In this document: positions 52,857 to 63,648 of the stretch, one piece after another | Numbering within the stretch: position 1 is the stretch's first letter | How the letters are laid out: each line of letters starts with the position of its first letter | From: Aurantiochytrium sp. KH105 | Lineage: Eukaryota > Sar > Bigyra > Thraustochytrida > Thraustochytriidae | DNA: 64,000 nt | Assembly: GCA_003116975.1 (NCBI GenBank) | Contig: BGKB01000077.1 | Span: 186,001-250,000 of the forward strand | Reading direction: 5' to 3' | The notes under the pieces: model-generated | What the model saw: the letters and a program-made list of their open reading frames with translations, nothing else | What the model was told of the DNA's origin: nothing | The model's database searches: none | Translations under genes and position numbers: made by a program

Positions 52857-55324
52857 ATGTTTTCTGAAGACGAAGAAGTAGCGGGAACCGCGTATGGGGT
52901 GGGGAGACCTCCCCAGGACTCGCCGACTTCTTCGACCACGGGTCGCAGTCTGCGCAAGAACGGCAAGGACGCCCAGATTGGCATGGAGAGCGATGACGGC
53001 AAGGTCACCCACCCTATGCGCGCCATCCACGTGCCTGTCCCTTTCACTAAGGGCATCTACTGCAACCCGGTGACCAGCATTCTCGGTATCGTTGTGCTCT
53101 GGGGCCTTTCCATCTGGTGCATGGTCGACCCGGACTCGTCCTACGAGTACCTTACCCAAGCCCAGGCTGGCACGACCACGTACTTTACTTGGTTCTACAT
53201 TGTCACGACCCCGATCATGTTCTTCTTCATGGCCTACGTCTATGTCATCTATGGCAACCAGAAGCTGGGCAATCCCGAGGACAAGCCCGACTTTAACGCT
53301 GCCTCTTACTTTGCCATGATCTTTTCTGCTGGTGTCGCAGTCGGTCTTTTCTTTTACGGCGTGAGTGAGCCCCTTTACCATCTCTCTGGCAACCGCTTCG
53401 ACACCGGCTTCCACTCTGTTGCCGAGTATGACATTCATGCCATTAACCTCACCCTTTACCATNCGCCATTAACCTCACCCTTTACCATTGGGGTTTTGGC
53501 GCATGGACTGGCTACGTCCTCATCGGTGTCACTGCAGGCATTGCCGCCTACCGCGAGAAGCTCCCTCTCACCATGCGCTCCTGCTTCTACCCGGTCCTTG
53601 GCCGCTACACCTGGGGCTTCTGGGGTGATGTGCTCGATGCCTTTAGCATTGTCGTGGTCGTCTCCGGTGTTTGCACAAGTCTTGGTCTTGGTGCCATTCA
53701 GCTGATCGACGGCATTGGTCGCCTCACGGATATGGATCTCGAAGATGGCAGCACTGCCCAATCCAACGCTCGTATTATTTGCATTTGGATTGTCACGGCG
53801 ATGGCCACCGCTTCCGTCGTCTCCGGCCTCGATGTTGGTATCAAGATCCTCTCCAACATTGCTATCATGCTCGGTTTTATCCTCTGGTTTCTCGTCCTCT
53901 TCCTCGACGACACAAAGTACCTTCTCAACATTGCCGTGGAGTCTATTGGATGGTACTTTCAAAACAACCTGGTCCAGGTCGCTTTTGCAACTGATGCCTT
54001 TGCTCAGCTCACCCGTGGTAACGGTCGCGGCATTGACGGTGACCAGTACGAGGGTCTCGGTGCCTCTGCTTCTTGGATGAACTCCTGGACCATCTTTTAC
54101 TGGGCCTGGTGGACCGCATGGGCCAGCTTTGTCGGTCTCTTCATTGCTCGCATCTCCAAGGGCCGCACTATTCGCGACGTCATTCACTTTACGCTTGCTG
54201 GCCCGCTCGTCTACGCCTTTCTCTGGTTCTCGGTCTTTGGTGGTGCCGGTATTCGCGCCTACCGCCGTGCCCTCGAGGTCATTCAGCTCGGTACCTTTCA
54301 GGGTGATGCTGACATGTACCTTGTCGAGGGCAGCTCCGTGTGCTACAACCCGCCCACTGAGCCGATCACGGTTACCTTTCTCGACAAGACCGGGGCTAAC
54401 GCAACGTGGGAATATGAGAATGACTACCCGACGATTACTCCCGTGTGCACCACCATCGGCAACGCCTCCTGGTGGAATGTCCTCTTGCAGTACGGCGTCT
54501 TTGGTCACTTTCTCGGATGGGTTGCCGTCTTTGCCATTGCCATCTACTTTGTCACCTCTGCTGACTCGGGATCTCTCGTGGTGGATCACCTTGCCAGCAA
54601 TGGACACGACGAACCGGGCTTTTGGATCCAGCGCGTCTTCTGGGCTTGTACCGAGGGTGCCGTCGCCACGGCTCTGCTCATTGCCGGCCAGTCCGATGCT
54701 CTCACTGCTCTTCAGTCTGTCATGATTGTCGCTGGTCTTCCCTTCTCCGTGCTCCTCTGTACGTGCATGATTTGCCTTTACCGTTTCCTCGTTCAATTTG
54801 ACAACCCGGAGCTCTACAACTCGTACAACGAGTTCCAGTTGCACTTTGGTGGCGGTATTTTCAACTACTTTGACATCCTTCTCTCCTGCGGCGGCCTTTT
54901 CACGAATTCTGGTCGCGACTTCATCACCGTTCCCGACGCACGCGTTCACCTTGAGACGCTTCGTGCCTTCCTCCTCCCAGGCTGGTCCACCTACATTATT
55001 GCGTCTCGCATCAGTCCGGAGTCCAGATTCATCAATGTGCTCTCCGCTGTTATGGTCAACCTGCTCTTTGTCGGTTGGATTCTGCTTTTTCTTTCCATGG
55101 TGGCCATCCCTGACATCAAGGCTTTTGGCTGGCTCTGCTTCCTCTGCATGGGTTTTGCCCTCGGCGCGCTGCGAACTACTGTTCGCGCCAAGTTCAACAT
55201 CATGGGCAACTTTGGTGAGGATGTTGGTGCTTCGCTCATTGCTTACTACCAGGTCCTTGCGCAGTGCGTCATTGAGACTGACGACATGGACATCCGGAGC
55301 GTTGGCTCTCATCTGTCCACTTGA
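52857..55324 (+). CDS. BCCT-family osmolyte transporter, paralogue 3 (assembly gap inside)
   Basis: Third BCCT paralogue. The ATG at 52857 (an upstream open frame reaches only a TTG at 52809) gives a product of about 813 residues once the gap is discounted. As written, the frame breaks at the N (53463), because a 24-bp sequence is repeated on both sides of it. Codons 1-202 end in ...INLTLYH before the gap, and WGFGAWTGY resumes at 53489, which makes an intact TM4 aromatic box. TM3 carries GVAVG (159-163), as in paralogue 2. TM8 reads NSWTIFYWAWWTAW. The N-terminal tail is Ser/Thr- and charge-rich; the C terminus is short. The extracellular Cys insertion (VCYNPPTEP...TPVCTTIG) is present. There are no introns, and codon bias is strong. 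AATAAA lies at 55412-55417, about 90 bp after the stop. Confidence 0.93.
53439..53488. other. Assembly gap: single N between two copies of a 24-bp overlap
   Basis: The 24 bases at 53439-53462 reappear identically at 53465-53488, separated by N and one C. The net 26-bp insertion shifts the frame of BCCT 3. This is the pattern of two contig ends joined without merging their overlap, not a biological duplication. Confidence 0.93.
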
Positions 55325-55411
55325 GCTTCGTCGTGGCTCGTGTGTGAGAGGTCCGGATCTTTACGCGTCCGCTGCTCTTTCCCTTTGTTTTGTTGAGTGT
55401 CCTTTCTTTCC

Positions 55412-55417
55412 AATAAA
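55412..55417 (+). terminator. Putative poly(A) signal of BCCT 3
   Basis: AATAAA inside CCAATAAAAAATC, about 90 bp after the stop codon, in a T-rich context. Confidence 0.6.
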
Positions 55418-55543
55418 AAATCTTCCGTCATTTCATACCCTACTCGTGGCTCTCATTTGGCCGCCCAATTTACTGTATAGGCTATTCACTTCAGCTTCGT
55501 ATTGGTTTTTGTGTGAGAGGTATACCTATGATCCAGTATATAT

Positions 55544-55640
55544 ACACAGACTTGTACATGACCCCAGGAAACTAGCCCTTCTTGATGACCGAATGGACAC
55601 AGACATGCACATGACCCCAGGAAAGTAGTCCTACTTGACC
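55544..55640. repeat. 53-bp tandem duplication after BCCT 3
   Basis: ACACAGAC-TG-ACATGACCCCAGGAAA-TAG-CCT-CTTGA occurs at about 55544-55587 and again from 55597, with a few substitutions. Confidence 0.8.
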
Positions 55641-56068
55641 TTGAAGTCGCACCTGGTCGAATCTGAGGCCTTTTCTTTTTACGTACGTGCATCTTTTCCT
55701 CATCGGTTGCACGTGAATTCATCCCTTTCCGCTTTACTGTTCTGGGCAGTTCGCTTTCCTGCTCGTTTTGAGAGAGCGATGGGCTCGATTGATGAGAGAT
55801 TGATCATCTTGACGCTCTTCTCCAATTACACTTCTACCAGCATCAAGCTTGAAAGGTATTGGTGGCACGGCTGGACTGTGAGAAAGCCGAGAGAGAGAGG
55901 GAGAGAAACCAGTCTGCAGTCTACATCGTCTCATACGCTCACTTCTGCCGCGAAAGACGACAGGCAACGGGAGCACTTCGGTGCGGCATCTCGCATCTGC
56001 CCTGGACCTCTCACCAAGTCATCAAGTCATCCTAGGGCTTGCCGGTTGCCCAGCGCGAGCGTTGACCG

Positions 56069-58063
56069 ATGTCAACATTCGTAGAGGCGGAGCCTCTGGC
56101 AGCCACCAGTGCCGGCGAACTCACGCTCCCTATGACGGCGGCCGAAATCCAAGAGAAACTCGGACGCGAAGGCGAGGTCTTGCTGGGCGTACTTGACGGT
56201 ACGCCGTCGCTGCAAACCTTTCATTCTGGGCGATGGGAGCTTACAGCACAAGACATCGAAACAGCGCTCGGCGAAGACGCACTCTGCCGCATCGAGAAGG
56301 CTGTCAAACCACGCATGGATAGCGTCTTCGGCCTCCGCCAGAACCTTATCAACCTAAAAAAGGTCTACCTCCATCTCCAAATGCCAGGCAGCGAACTGCA
56401 AAAGCGCATCAATCAATACACGTGCCTCTTTTACGCAGATGGCAAGGACTGGTATCAACATCTCATTGCTGAGCAGGAAGTCGACTCATGGCGCAAGCCC
56501 AAGGAAGAAACCGGGGCTGCGCTGTATCAACAGGTCTCTCGAGCTCTGCAAGAATGCAACGGGGCACAAATGGCTGTTCTTGACGCGCGCCAATACATTA
56601 AGAACATCTGCTGCGTTCCGAGGCATCCAAACAAACCCACGAGTTTTGAGCTCCAGCTTTTACCCGCAACACTTTGGAGCGCCCAAGTCTTCTCAGACCT
56701 AGAGAGAGAATGGCCTGGTATCGCCGACAAGGACTTGATCGAGGCTCGCAAGGCGTACTTTCAGGGGAAACGCGATATGGCGCGACCTTCTGAATGCGAC
56801 GCCGATCGCCTCGCCAAAGAGCGTCTCGACGCGCTCGTGGACAAAATTGTTGGCGCGGTGGACGCTCATGACAATAAAGCTGTACGTCACTTCGTCAAGT
56901 GCTCCTGCGTCGCGCGCGGCGTATCGAAGGCGCTTCGTATCGAGGTCGAGGCCGAGCGCTTGCATGAGAGCGTCCGTGAGATGATCAAACGCCTACGAGG
57001 CTTGCAGGACAGACTTCTCGAGGTGACCAAGGATTCGCCACAGGCATATTATAAGCTTGTTCGATTTACTTGTCAAGTCGATGCCATGATCAAGGTCCTC
57101 TTGGATCTTGATCTCTGGCTCAAGCGCGTTCGCGAGGAACCCACGCGGCTTTGGTTTGGCGCAGCGGACCGCGACGCCAGCGCGGGACTGTTTGTCCCGC
57201 CAGACTTTGAGGCCGTCGCCAGCATCCACGATGGCCTCGAGGAGATTTTGCAGCGCTGGCGTCCGCAGCTTGAGGCGCGGCTGCGCGACCCTGACAATCC
57301 CGAGTACGCTGCGTACCTTAAGGGTCGCAAAGCCTGCAAGCGCTGCCGGGCCCAGTACAGCAAACCCTTTGTGGCCAACAATGGGCTCTGCTATTTTTGT
57401 GAATTAACGGCACGCGATACCGCTGCCGCGGCCGCAGCCCAGCTCTCCGAGACAGCCCTACAGAGCGGCTTGCTTATGGACTGCACGCTGCAACTCCGTT
57501 GCGTGCCCAAGGGCGCGACAAAGGCGCCCATGCCGACTATGTGTCCGCACTCGCATCGGTGCTTTGTATGTGACGGGTGGACGTGCGAGCTCTGCAATGC
57601 GGTGAGACTTGATGGCGATGGCGTGGCGGCAGTCGTCGAAGAATCCGACCCCGATGTGCTTTTGTTCGACTTTGATCGGACCTTTGCGTCAACGCGCTCA
57701 GGCGCAGACCCACTTGTCGTAAAGAATGGAATGAGTCATACTCTCGACCCACACCTTGCGAGTCTGGCTCATGGGAGGGCCCCGGGCTCGGTGCACGTCG
57801 TGACTCGAAACTCGCACAAGCGTCAGATTGAAGCCTTTCTTGCGGAGCGTGAGCTAGCTCATGTTGAGGTGCACAGCCTTCGCCATTTTGCGAGCGCAAA
57901 TGACAAGGCTGACATGATCGACAGTCTACTCACTTCTGCGCAGACGGCCCTCTTTGTCGATGATAGCTGGCAGGAGGTTCTTGCCCCACGATTGCGCGAC
58001 CTGGTCTTTAATAAACTCGGCAAGGTACGCGTTGTGCTTTTCGATCGGTCACAGACCTCTTAG
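56069..58063 (+). CDS. Unrecognised protein with two Cys clusters and C-terminal HAD-phosphatase-like domain
   Basis: A 664-residue intron-free protein whose whole architecture I do not recognise. Residues 1-410 are mixed helical without a familiar motif. A CxxC-x14-CxxC cluster follows (C423, C426, C441, C444), then a second Cys/His cluster (C492, H494, H496, C498, C501, C506, C509) resembling a zinc-binding treble-clef or RING-like fold. Residues 530-660 look like a HAD-superfamily domain: motif I LLFDFDRTFAST with Asp534 and Asp536, motif II VVTRNS with Thr579, Lys613 as motif III, and motif IV ALFVDDSW with Asp631/Asp632. All four catalytic positions are present, so phosphatase activity is plausible. 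No signal peptide or membrane segment is seen. The substrate may be protein, nucleic acid end or small molecule. Convergent with SNU23. Confidence 0.8.
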   Translation: MSTFVEAEPLAATSAGELTLPMTAAEIQEKLGREGEVLLGVLDGTPSLQTFHSGRWELTAQDIETALGEDALCRIEKAVKPRMDSVFGLRQNLINLKKVYLHLQMPGSELQKRINQYTCLFYADGKDWYQHLIAEQEVDSWRKPKEETGAALYQQVSRALQECNGAQMAVLDARQYIKNICCVPRHPNKPTSFELQLLPATLWSAQVFSDLEREWPGIADKDLIEARKAYFQGKRDMARPSECDADRLAKERLDALVDKIVGAVDAHDNKAVRHFVKCSCVARGVSKALRIEVEAERLHESVREMIKRLRGLQDRLLEVTKDSPQAYYKLVRFTCQVDAMIKVLLDLDLWLKRVREEPTRLWFGAADRDASAGLFVPPDFEAVASIHDGLEEILQRWRPQLEARLRDPDNPEYAAYLKGRKACKRCRAQYSKPFVANNGLCYFCELTARDTAAAAAAQLSETALQSGLLMDCTLQLRCVPKGATKAPMPTMCPHSHRCFVCDGWTCELCNAVRLDGDGVAAVVEESDPDVLLFDFDRTFASTRSGADPLVVKNGMSHTLDPHLASLAHGRAPGSVHVVTRNSHKRQIEAFLAERELAHVEVHSLRHFASANDKADMIDSLLTSAQTALFVDDSWQEVLAPRLRDLVFNKLGKVRVVLFDRSQTS

Positions 58064-58363
58064 AAAGCGCGCTCTGGGTTGGCCAAAATGTCGAGTCAAT
58101 CACGATCGCGAATGCGCCCTCGTTTGGCCGAGTTGTTGAATCCATTGCACTGAAAGAACTAGGTCAAGTCCCGCAAGACGTACGAACGTCTCGACATTCA
58201 GAAGAGACAAAGTAAAGAATTCATTGGGCAGCAAGGCATTACTGGAAAGAAAGGACATTCCATGCTTTGCTCGTTTTCTTGGAGATTGTAGATAGACAGT
58301 CGCACAAATATTAAAGTTGTGGCATAGCCCCTTCTCTTCCCCATCAGTTTTCTTGTTCGTCGC
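58064..58363. other. Convergent 3' spacer, no gene seen
   Basis: 300 bp between two stop codons. Nothing recognised. Confidence 0.5.
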
Positions 58364-59047
58364 CTAGCCCGCCTTTGTTGACCCGAAGCCAGAAATGCCC
58401 ATAGCAGCCATCATTGCCTTGGTCTCAGCGTCCTCGGCTGGAAGTTGGTCGTCCATAGCCTGTTTCGCACTGTTGTTGGCCATCTTGCGTTCCTCCTTGC
58501 GCTTACGCTTACGCGCCGCGCGCTCCTCGCGTTTGTTCGCCTCCAGCTCTTCGAGTTCGCGAACGCGAGACTCAAAGTCATAGGTTGCTGCGGCATGTGC
58601 TTGGGCGCGCTTGGCGTATTTGAGCTCGACTCGCTCACGAATGCGTTGCCGCACTTCACTTAGCGTTGCCTTTCGCACAGCCATGGAATTGCCCAGCTTG
58701 CTCTGATGCTGGACCGAGTTCAGGTGCTGCATGTACGAGCTCGAATCCGTGAACGTCCGCTGGCAAAGCTCGCAGTGGTAACCCTGACGAGTGAGGGCGC
58801 CATCGGCCTCCAAATCGATCATGCGTCGCGAGCCAACATCCTTGAAGAAGTCCACGGTCTCTCTGCGGCTGTGAAGAAAGCCGTCATCTCGGCGCGCCTC
58901 CAAGAGCCTCCGCCGCTCGACGGCGGCCTCGGCGCCTCGTTCGCGGTCCTCGCGCTCGCGCGCGCGGCGCTCGAACGCCTCGCGGTCCCAGCTGCGGCTC
59001 TCTATGTTCGACACCCCGCGCGTCGCGCCGCTTCGCTCGCCGGCCAT
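58364..59047 (-). CDS. SNU23: SNU23/ZMAT2-like U4/U6.U5 tri-snRNP zinc-finger protein
   Basis: Spliceosomal component of the B complex, 227 residues from ATG 59047 (the open frame runs upstream only to a TTG). A charged Arg/Glu-rich N terminus leads to a matrin-type C2H2 finger YHCELCQRTFTDSSSYMQHLNSVQH with Cys92, Cys95, His108 and His114, followed by the family stretch LGNSMAVRKATLSEVRQRI. A long Arg/Glu/Lys helix and the C-terminal MAAMGISGFGSTK, nearly identical to the end of human ZMAT2, complete the match. The protein sits in the nucleus and contacts the U6/5' splice-site helix during activation. It is divergent to RPC2 and convergent with the HAD-domain gene. Confidence 0.95.
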   Translation of the reverse strand: MAGERSGATRGVSNIESRSWDREAFERRAREREDRERGAEAAVERRRLLEARRDDGFLHSRRETVDFFKDVGSRRMIDLEADGALTRQGYHCELCQRTFTDSSSYMQHLNSVQHQSKLGNSMAVRKATLSEVRQRIRERVELKYAKRAQAHAAATYDFESRVRELEELEANKREERAARKRKRKEERKMANNSAKQAMDDQLPAEDAETKAMMAAMGISGFGSTKAG

Positions 59048-59685
59048 CTTGTCGTCGTGCGCGACGTGCGTTTGGCTTTTACAAATTCTCGTCAAAAGAG
59101 TCAAGGTCGTTTGCAAGCGGTCAGGCCAGGCAAGTCCGAAGGATCTCGTCTGACCAGCAGCCAGAGGTTTTCCCTGTCAAGGTACTACGCACGACACGCG
59201 ACGCAAGACATAAGACAATGCAGTAGGTTTCCTCGATGCTGGCTGGCAGCGATGCATGCATGCATGTTTTTGGAGAGTCCCAACAAGTCCCAAGCAGGAT
59301 AGTTTATCTTTTGGGGTGAATATTGCGTGTACCCTGGCATGTGTTCTTCTTTGATAAGGCCACGAGTTCGTTTCTGCACCAAATCTGCTTTTTGCGTCCA
59401 TGTAAAGAGAAAGATCACAACGCAAAAGCCTTTTCGTATGGCTAACTACCTTGATTCACGAGGCGAGCTTGCAAATCTAGGCCCAGGCCAACGGCCTACT
59501 TCTTGCTACATGCACCCCCTCCCTAGCCTTCCCTTCATTCTTCTTTCTCCATCCAACCAGGCTCGACGCCGGCCACTTGCCCTGGCCCCGGAGCGCGAGA
59601 CGCCGAGCGCGCGCGAGACGAGCCGCCTCAAGAGGACAGGACAGGGAGGACCCCCAGCGGCACTCGTGGCGGCCCGGCTCCACAA
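59048..59685. promoter_or_regulatory. Divergent spacer, SNU23 (-) / RPC2 (+)
   Basis: Promoter region for two core gene-expression genes, about 640 bp between ATGs. CATGCATGCATG near 59252-59263 is a short palindromic repeat. No TATA box is clear. Confidence 0.5.
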
Positions 59686-59867
59686 ATGTGCCGTCTGGCG
59701 AGTGGCCCGGAGCGGCCTCCCTTCGCCCTTGCCTGGCGACCAAGCCTCGAACCTCGAACCTCGATCCTCGAACTCGAGCGCGACCTCGCGGGCGAGCGCG
59801 GCGCGGCGCACGCGCACGAGGCGATGCTGCCCGGGTCGCGGGGCAGGCGCAAGCCCGCCGCCGGGGC

Positions 59868-59909
<42 letters not shown>

Positions 59910-59943
59910 GCCCGGCGCCAAGGACGAGGAGCACGACAACAAC

Positions 59944-59983
<40 letters not shown>

Positions 59984-60001
59984 GCGCGGGGGAGAACGGC
60001 G

Positions 60002-60035
<34 letters not shown>

Positions 60036-63000
60036 GGCCAAGACGCGAACGCGAGAGAATGGAGGGCAGATGAAGGCTGATCCGGAAGCAGAGGCGAAGA
60101 TGGCTTTCGAGAGTCTCGAGATCGAGGAGGAGAAGGGCGCCGACGTCGGCCAAGTTGGAGAGCGCCTCTTGCCTGGACCTGCAGACATCCCGCAGCAAAA
60201 GCCTTCGAGTGGGCTGACGCCCAGAGAAAGGGCTGCAGTCGACGAGGCGCCTGCACGGAACAAGTGGAAGCTCCTTCCCGAGTTTCTCAAGGTCCGCGGC
60301 CTTGTCAAGCAGCACATTGACTCGTACAATCACTTTGTCGAGGTGGAAATGAAAAAGATTGTAGCCTCCAAGATGAATCGCGAGATTCGCAGTGACAACA
60401 ACCACCACTTTTTCCTTCGGTACGAGGACGTCTACGTTGGCACGCCCGAGGTAGACCAAAACCTCATCACCTACAAGGTGACACCGCAAGAGTGCCGTCT
60501 TCGCGATCTGACCTATGCCGCGCCCATTTACGTGGACGTGTGCTTTACACGCGGTCGCGGGGTCTTTCGCAAGCGAAAGCTGCAAATCGGACGCATTCCC
60601 GTCATGCTCCAGAGCTCGCGCTGTCGTTTGCGCGGCAAGTCTGTGGCCGAACTCGAAAAGCTCAAAGAGTGCCCGTATGACCCGGGTGGCTACTTTGTGG
60701 TCAAGGGCTCGGAAAAGGTGATTCTCATTCAAGAGCAGCTGAGCAAGAATCGCATCATTATCGAGCAGGACTCCAAGAAGCAGACGTGCGCCAGCGTGAC
60801 GAGTTCCACGCACGAGCGCAAAAGTCGCACGGCAGTCTACATCAAAAATAACCGCATTTACCTCAAGCACAACAGCATCAGCGCAGACATTCCCATTTTC
60901 ATCGTCCTCAAGGCCATGGACTGCGAGTCGGAACTGCTCATCAACTACGCCATCTCAGGAACGAGCGGCATTCGCCAGTTTCTCATTGCGTCGGCCGAAG
61001 AGGCCGCTCGCGCGGGTATTTTCACTCGCGACCAGGCGCTCGAGTTCATTGGCCAGTACATCAAGCACTCGCGCGCGGCCAAGCGAAGCGCTGATGACCC
61101 GACAAACACGGCTCCGCTTCGCGCGGACGAAGCCAAGGATGTCCTTGCGCTCATGGTGCTGGGCCACGTGCCGGTGAATAATTACGACTTTCGCGACAAG
61201 GCGTTCTACCTCATGTACATGGTACGACAGTGTTGTCAGGCCGAGGCAGATCCATCGCTTTTGGACGACAAGGATTACTACGGTAACAAGCGTCTCGAGC
61301 TGGCTGGTCAGCTGCTCGCCCTCCTTTTTGAGGATCTCTTTAAACGCTTCAACACCGAGCTCAAGCTGCAGGCGGAACGCGTGCTTTCTAAAGCGAATCA
61401 GGCAGATGCCTTTGACATTATGAAGCACATGAGCCAGAACATTATCACCAACGGTTTTGTCCAGGCCATCTCCACGGGCAACTGGTCTTTGAAACGTTTC
61501 AAGATGGAGCGTGCTGGCGTGACGCAGCAACTTTCGCGTCTCTCCTTCATGTCGGCCATCGGGCACATGACGCGTATCACCTCGCAATTTGAAAAGACGC
61601 GCAAGGTGAGTGGCCCGCGTGCTTTGCAGCCATCGCAATGGGGCATGCTCTGCCCCTCGGACACGCCCGAGGGTGAGTCGTGTGGACTGGTCAAGAATCT
61701 TGCCTTGCTCACGCACGTGACCTCGGATGAGGAGGATGGACCCGTGCGCCAGCTCGTGCTGCGTCTCGGTGTGGAAGACATCAAGCTCTTGGGCGGCGAG
61801 GAAATTTTCTCCGAGGGCGCATATGTGGTAATGCTCAACGGTGAAATCCTGGGGTTGACTGCAGAACCCGAGGTTCTTGCCGAGCAGCTTCGCAAGCTGC
61901 GGCGCGCCGGTCGACTTGGCGAGTACGTTTCTGTCTTTGTCAACCGTGACAAGGCCACTGTGCAAATTGCCACGGATGGTGGTCGCATGTGTCGACCCCT
62001 CATTGTCGTGGACAAGGCGACGCATCGCGGCAAGGTCCGCAATAAGCACCTGCGCATGCTACGTGAGGGGAAAATGGCCTTTCACCAGCTCTTGGAGCAA
62101 GGTTTGATCGAGTATGTGGATGTGAACGAGTCGAACAATACCATGGTGGCGCTCTCTGATGTGGAGGGCGAAAGCGCGGGCGGGGCCACGATGCAAGAGG
62201 CCACGCACTTGGAGATTGATCCTCTTACGATTCTTGGCATTGTGGTGGGTCTGGTGCCCTTTCCTCATCACAATCAGAGTCCGCGTAACACGTATCAGTG
62301 TGCCATGGGCAAGCAAGCCGTTGGCACGATTGGCATGAACCAGCTCGAGCGCATTGATACTCTGCTTTACCTTATGTGCTACCCGCACAAGCCCCTCGTG
62401 CACTCTCGCACGCTAGAGCTCGTTAACTTTGACTGTGTGCCGGCGGGGCAAAACGCAATCGTGGCCGTCATGTCGTATTCGGGCTACGATATTGAAGATG
62501 CAATTATCATCAACAAGTCGAGCATGGAGCGCGGATTTGCACGTTGCATGGTGATGCGAAAGTACGCGACGCAACTCAAAACGTATGCAAACAACACAAT
62601 GGATCGTCTGGCGCCGCCGCCATTCGCGACACCCGACGCACCCCCGGCCGCGGCTGGCAAGTTCTGCGGCGTGGGCTACGACGGCGTCATTGAGATTGGC
62701 AGCAGGGTAGAAAAGAATGGCGTCTTGGTGAACCGGGAAATGCCCACGAACACGAGCGACCTGATGGTGACAGGTCCGGGCATGGGCCACGGAAGCGGCG
62801 AGTTCAAGCCGTCGGCGCTGTGTTACAAGGGCCCGGGCGATGCGCGCGTGGACAAGGTCATGATCTCCTCGTCTGAGTTCGAATCGCACATTATCAAGGT
62901 TGTAACGCGCGAGGTGCGCATGATCGAGCTGGGCGACAAATTTTCCTCGCGGCATGGCCAAAAGGGCGTCGTGGGCCTCATCGTGCCTCAGGTCGATATG

Positions 63001-63648
63001 CCATTCACGGATCAAGGCATCGTTCCGGACATCATCATGAACCCGCACGGTTTCCCGAGTCGGATGACGGTGGGCAAGTTGATGGAGCTCATTTGCTCCA
63101 AGGCCGGCGCGGTGAGCGGCGTGCGTCAGTACGGTACAGCATTTGCCGAGAATCCTGTCAAGGCGTGCTCGGAAACGCTCGTCAAGCATGGGCACTCATA
63201 TCATGGCAAGGAGGTTGTGACGGACGGTATTACGGGCGAGACTGTGGAGGCGCACATTTTCTTTGGGCCGGTGTATTACCAGCGTCTCAAGCACATGGTG
63301 GCGGACAAGATGCATGCACGCGCGCGAGGCCCGCGTGCGGTTCTCACGCGGCAGCCGACCGAGGGTCGCTCGCGTGATGGCGGTCTGCGCCTGGGCGAGA
63401 TGGAGCGTGACTGTCTGATTGGCTATGGCGCCTCGGGTCTGCTCATCGAGCGGCTCATGATTTCCTCGGATATTTTCGAGGCCAATGTTTGTCTCAAGTG
63501 CGGATTCATGGCGAATCCAGTGCGGTGCCAGAACTGCCGCACAGGCGCCCATTTGACGTCGCTGAGCTTGCCGTACGCGTGTAAGCTGCTCTTTCAGGAA
63601 CTCCATTCGATGAATATTATTCCCAAGCTGACGCTGCAGGACTTGTAG
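59686..63648 (+). CDS. RPC2: RNA polymerase III second-largest subunit (RPC2)
   Basis: Catalytic subunit of Pol III, which makes tRNA, 5S rRNA and U6. From ATG 59686 it has 1320 residues, about 190 longer than human POLR3B at the N terminus. The conserved core starts at KWKLLPEFLKVRGLVKQHID (193 on). Clear Pol III-type segments include ECRLRDLTYAAPI, GGYFVVKGSEKVILIQEQLSKNRII, NGFVQAISTGNWSLKRFKM, ALQPSQWGMLCPSDTPEGE, PFPHHNQSPRNTYQCAMGKQA, GDKFSSRHGQKG (from 1083) and HARARGPRAVLTRQPTEGRSRDGG. The C-terminal zinc site is CLKC...CQNC (Cys1269, 1272, 1281, 1284), followed by PYACKLLFQELHSMNIIPKL. The extension contains a GRGRG run (about 60-77), a Gln run from 12 CAG codons (88-99) and a Ser run. 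Alternative ATGs (59824, 60070) would shorten it; which is used is unknown. Confidence 0.96.

Larger units (their letters stand above)
55325..56068. other. Spacer between BCCT 3 and the HAD-domain gene
   Basis: Holds the BCCT 3 3' end (AATAAA at 55412) and the promoter of the next gene. A GAGAGAGAGGGAGAG tract lies near 55890-55907. No gene is recognised. Confidence 0.5.

Noticed and set aside
53456-55312. 618-codon minus-strand open frame opposite BCCT 3
   Set aside because: Antisense shadow; ends at the assembly gap.
52857-55324. BCCT 3 as a frameshifted pseudogene
   Set aside because: The only break is an N flanked by an identical 24-mer; on both sides the frame and all motifs are intact, so an assembly gap is the better explanation.
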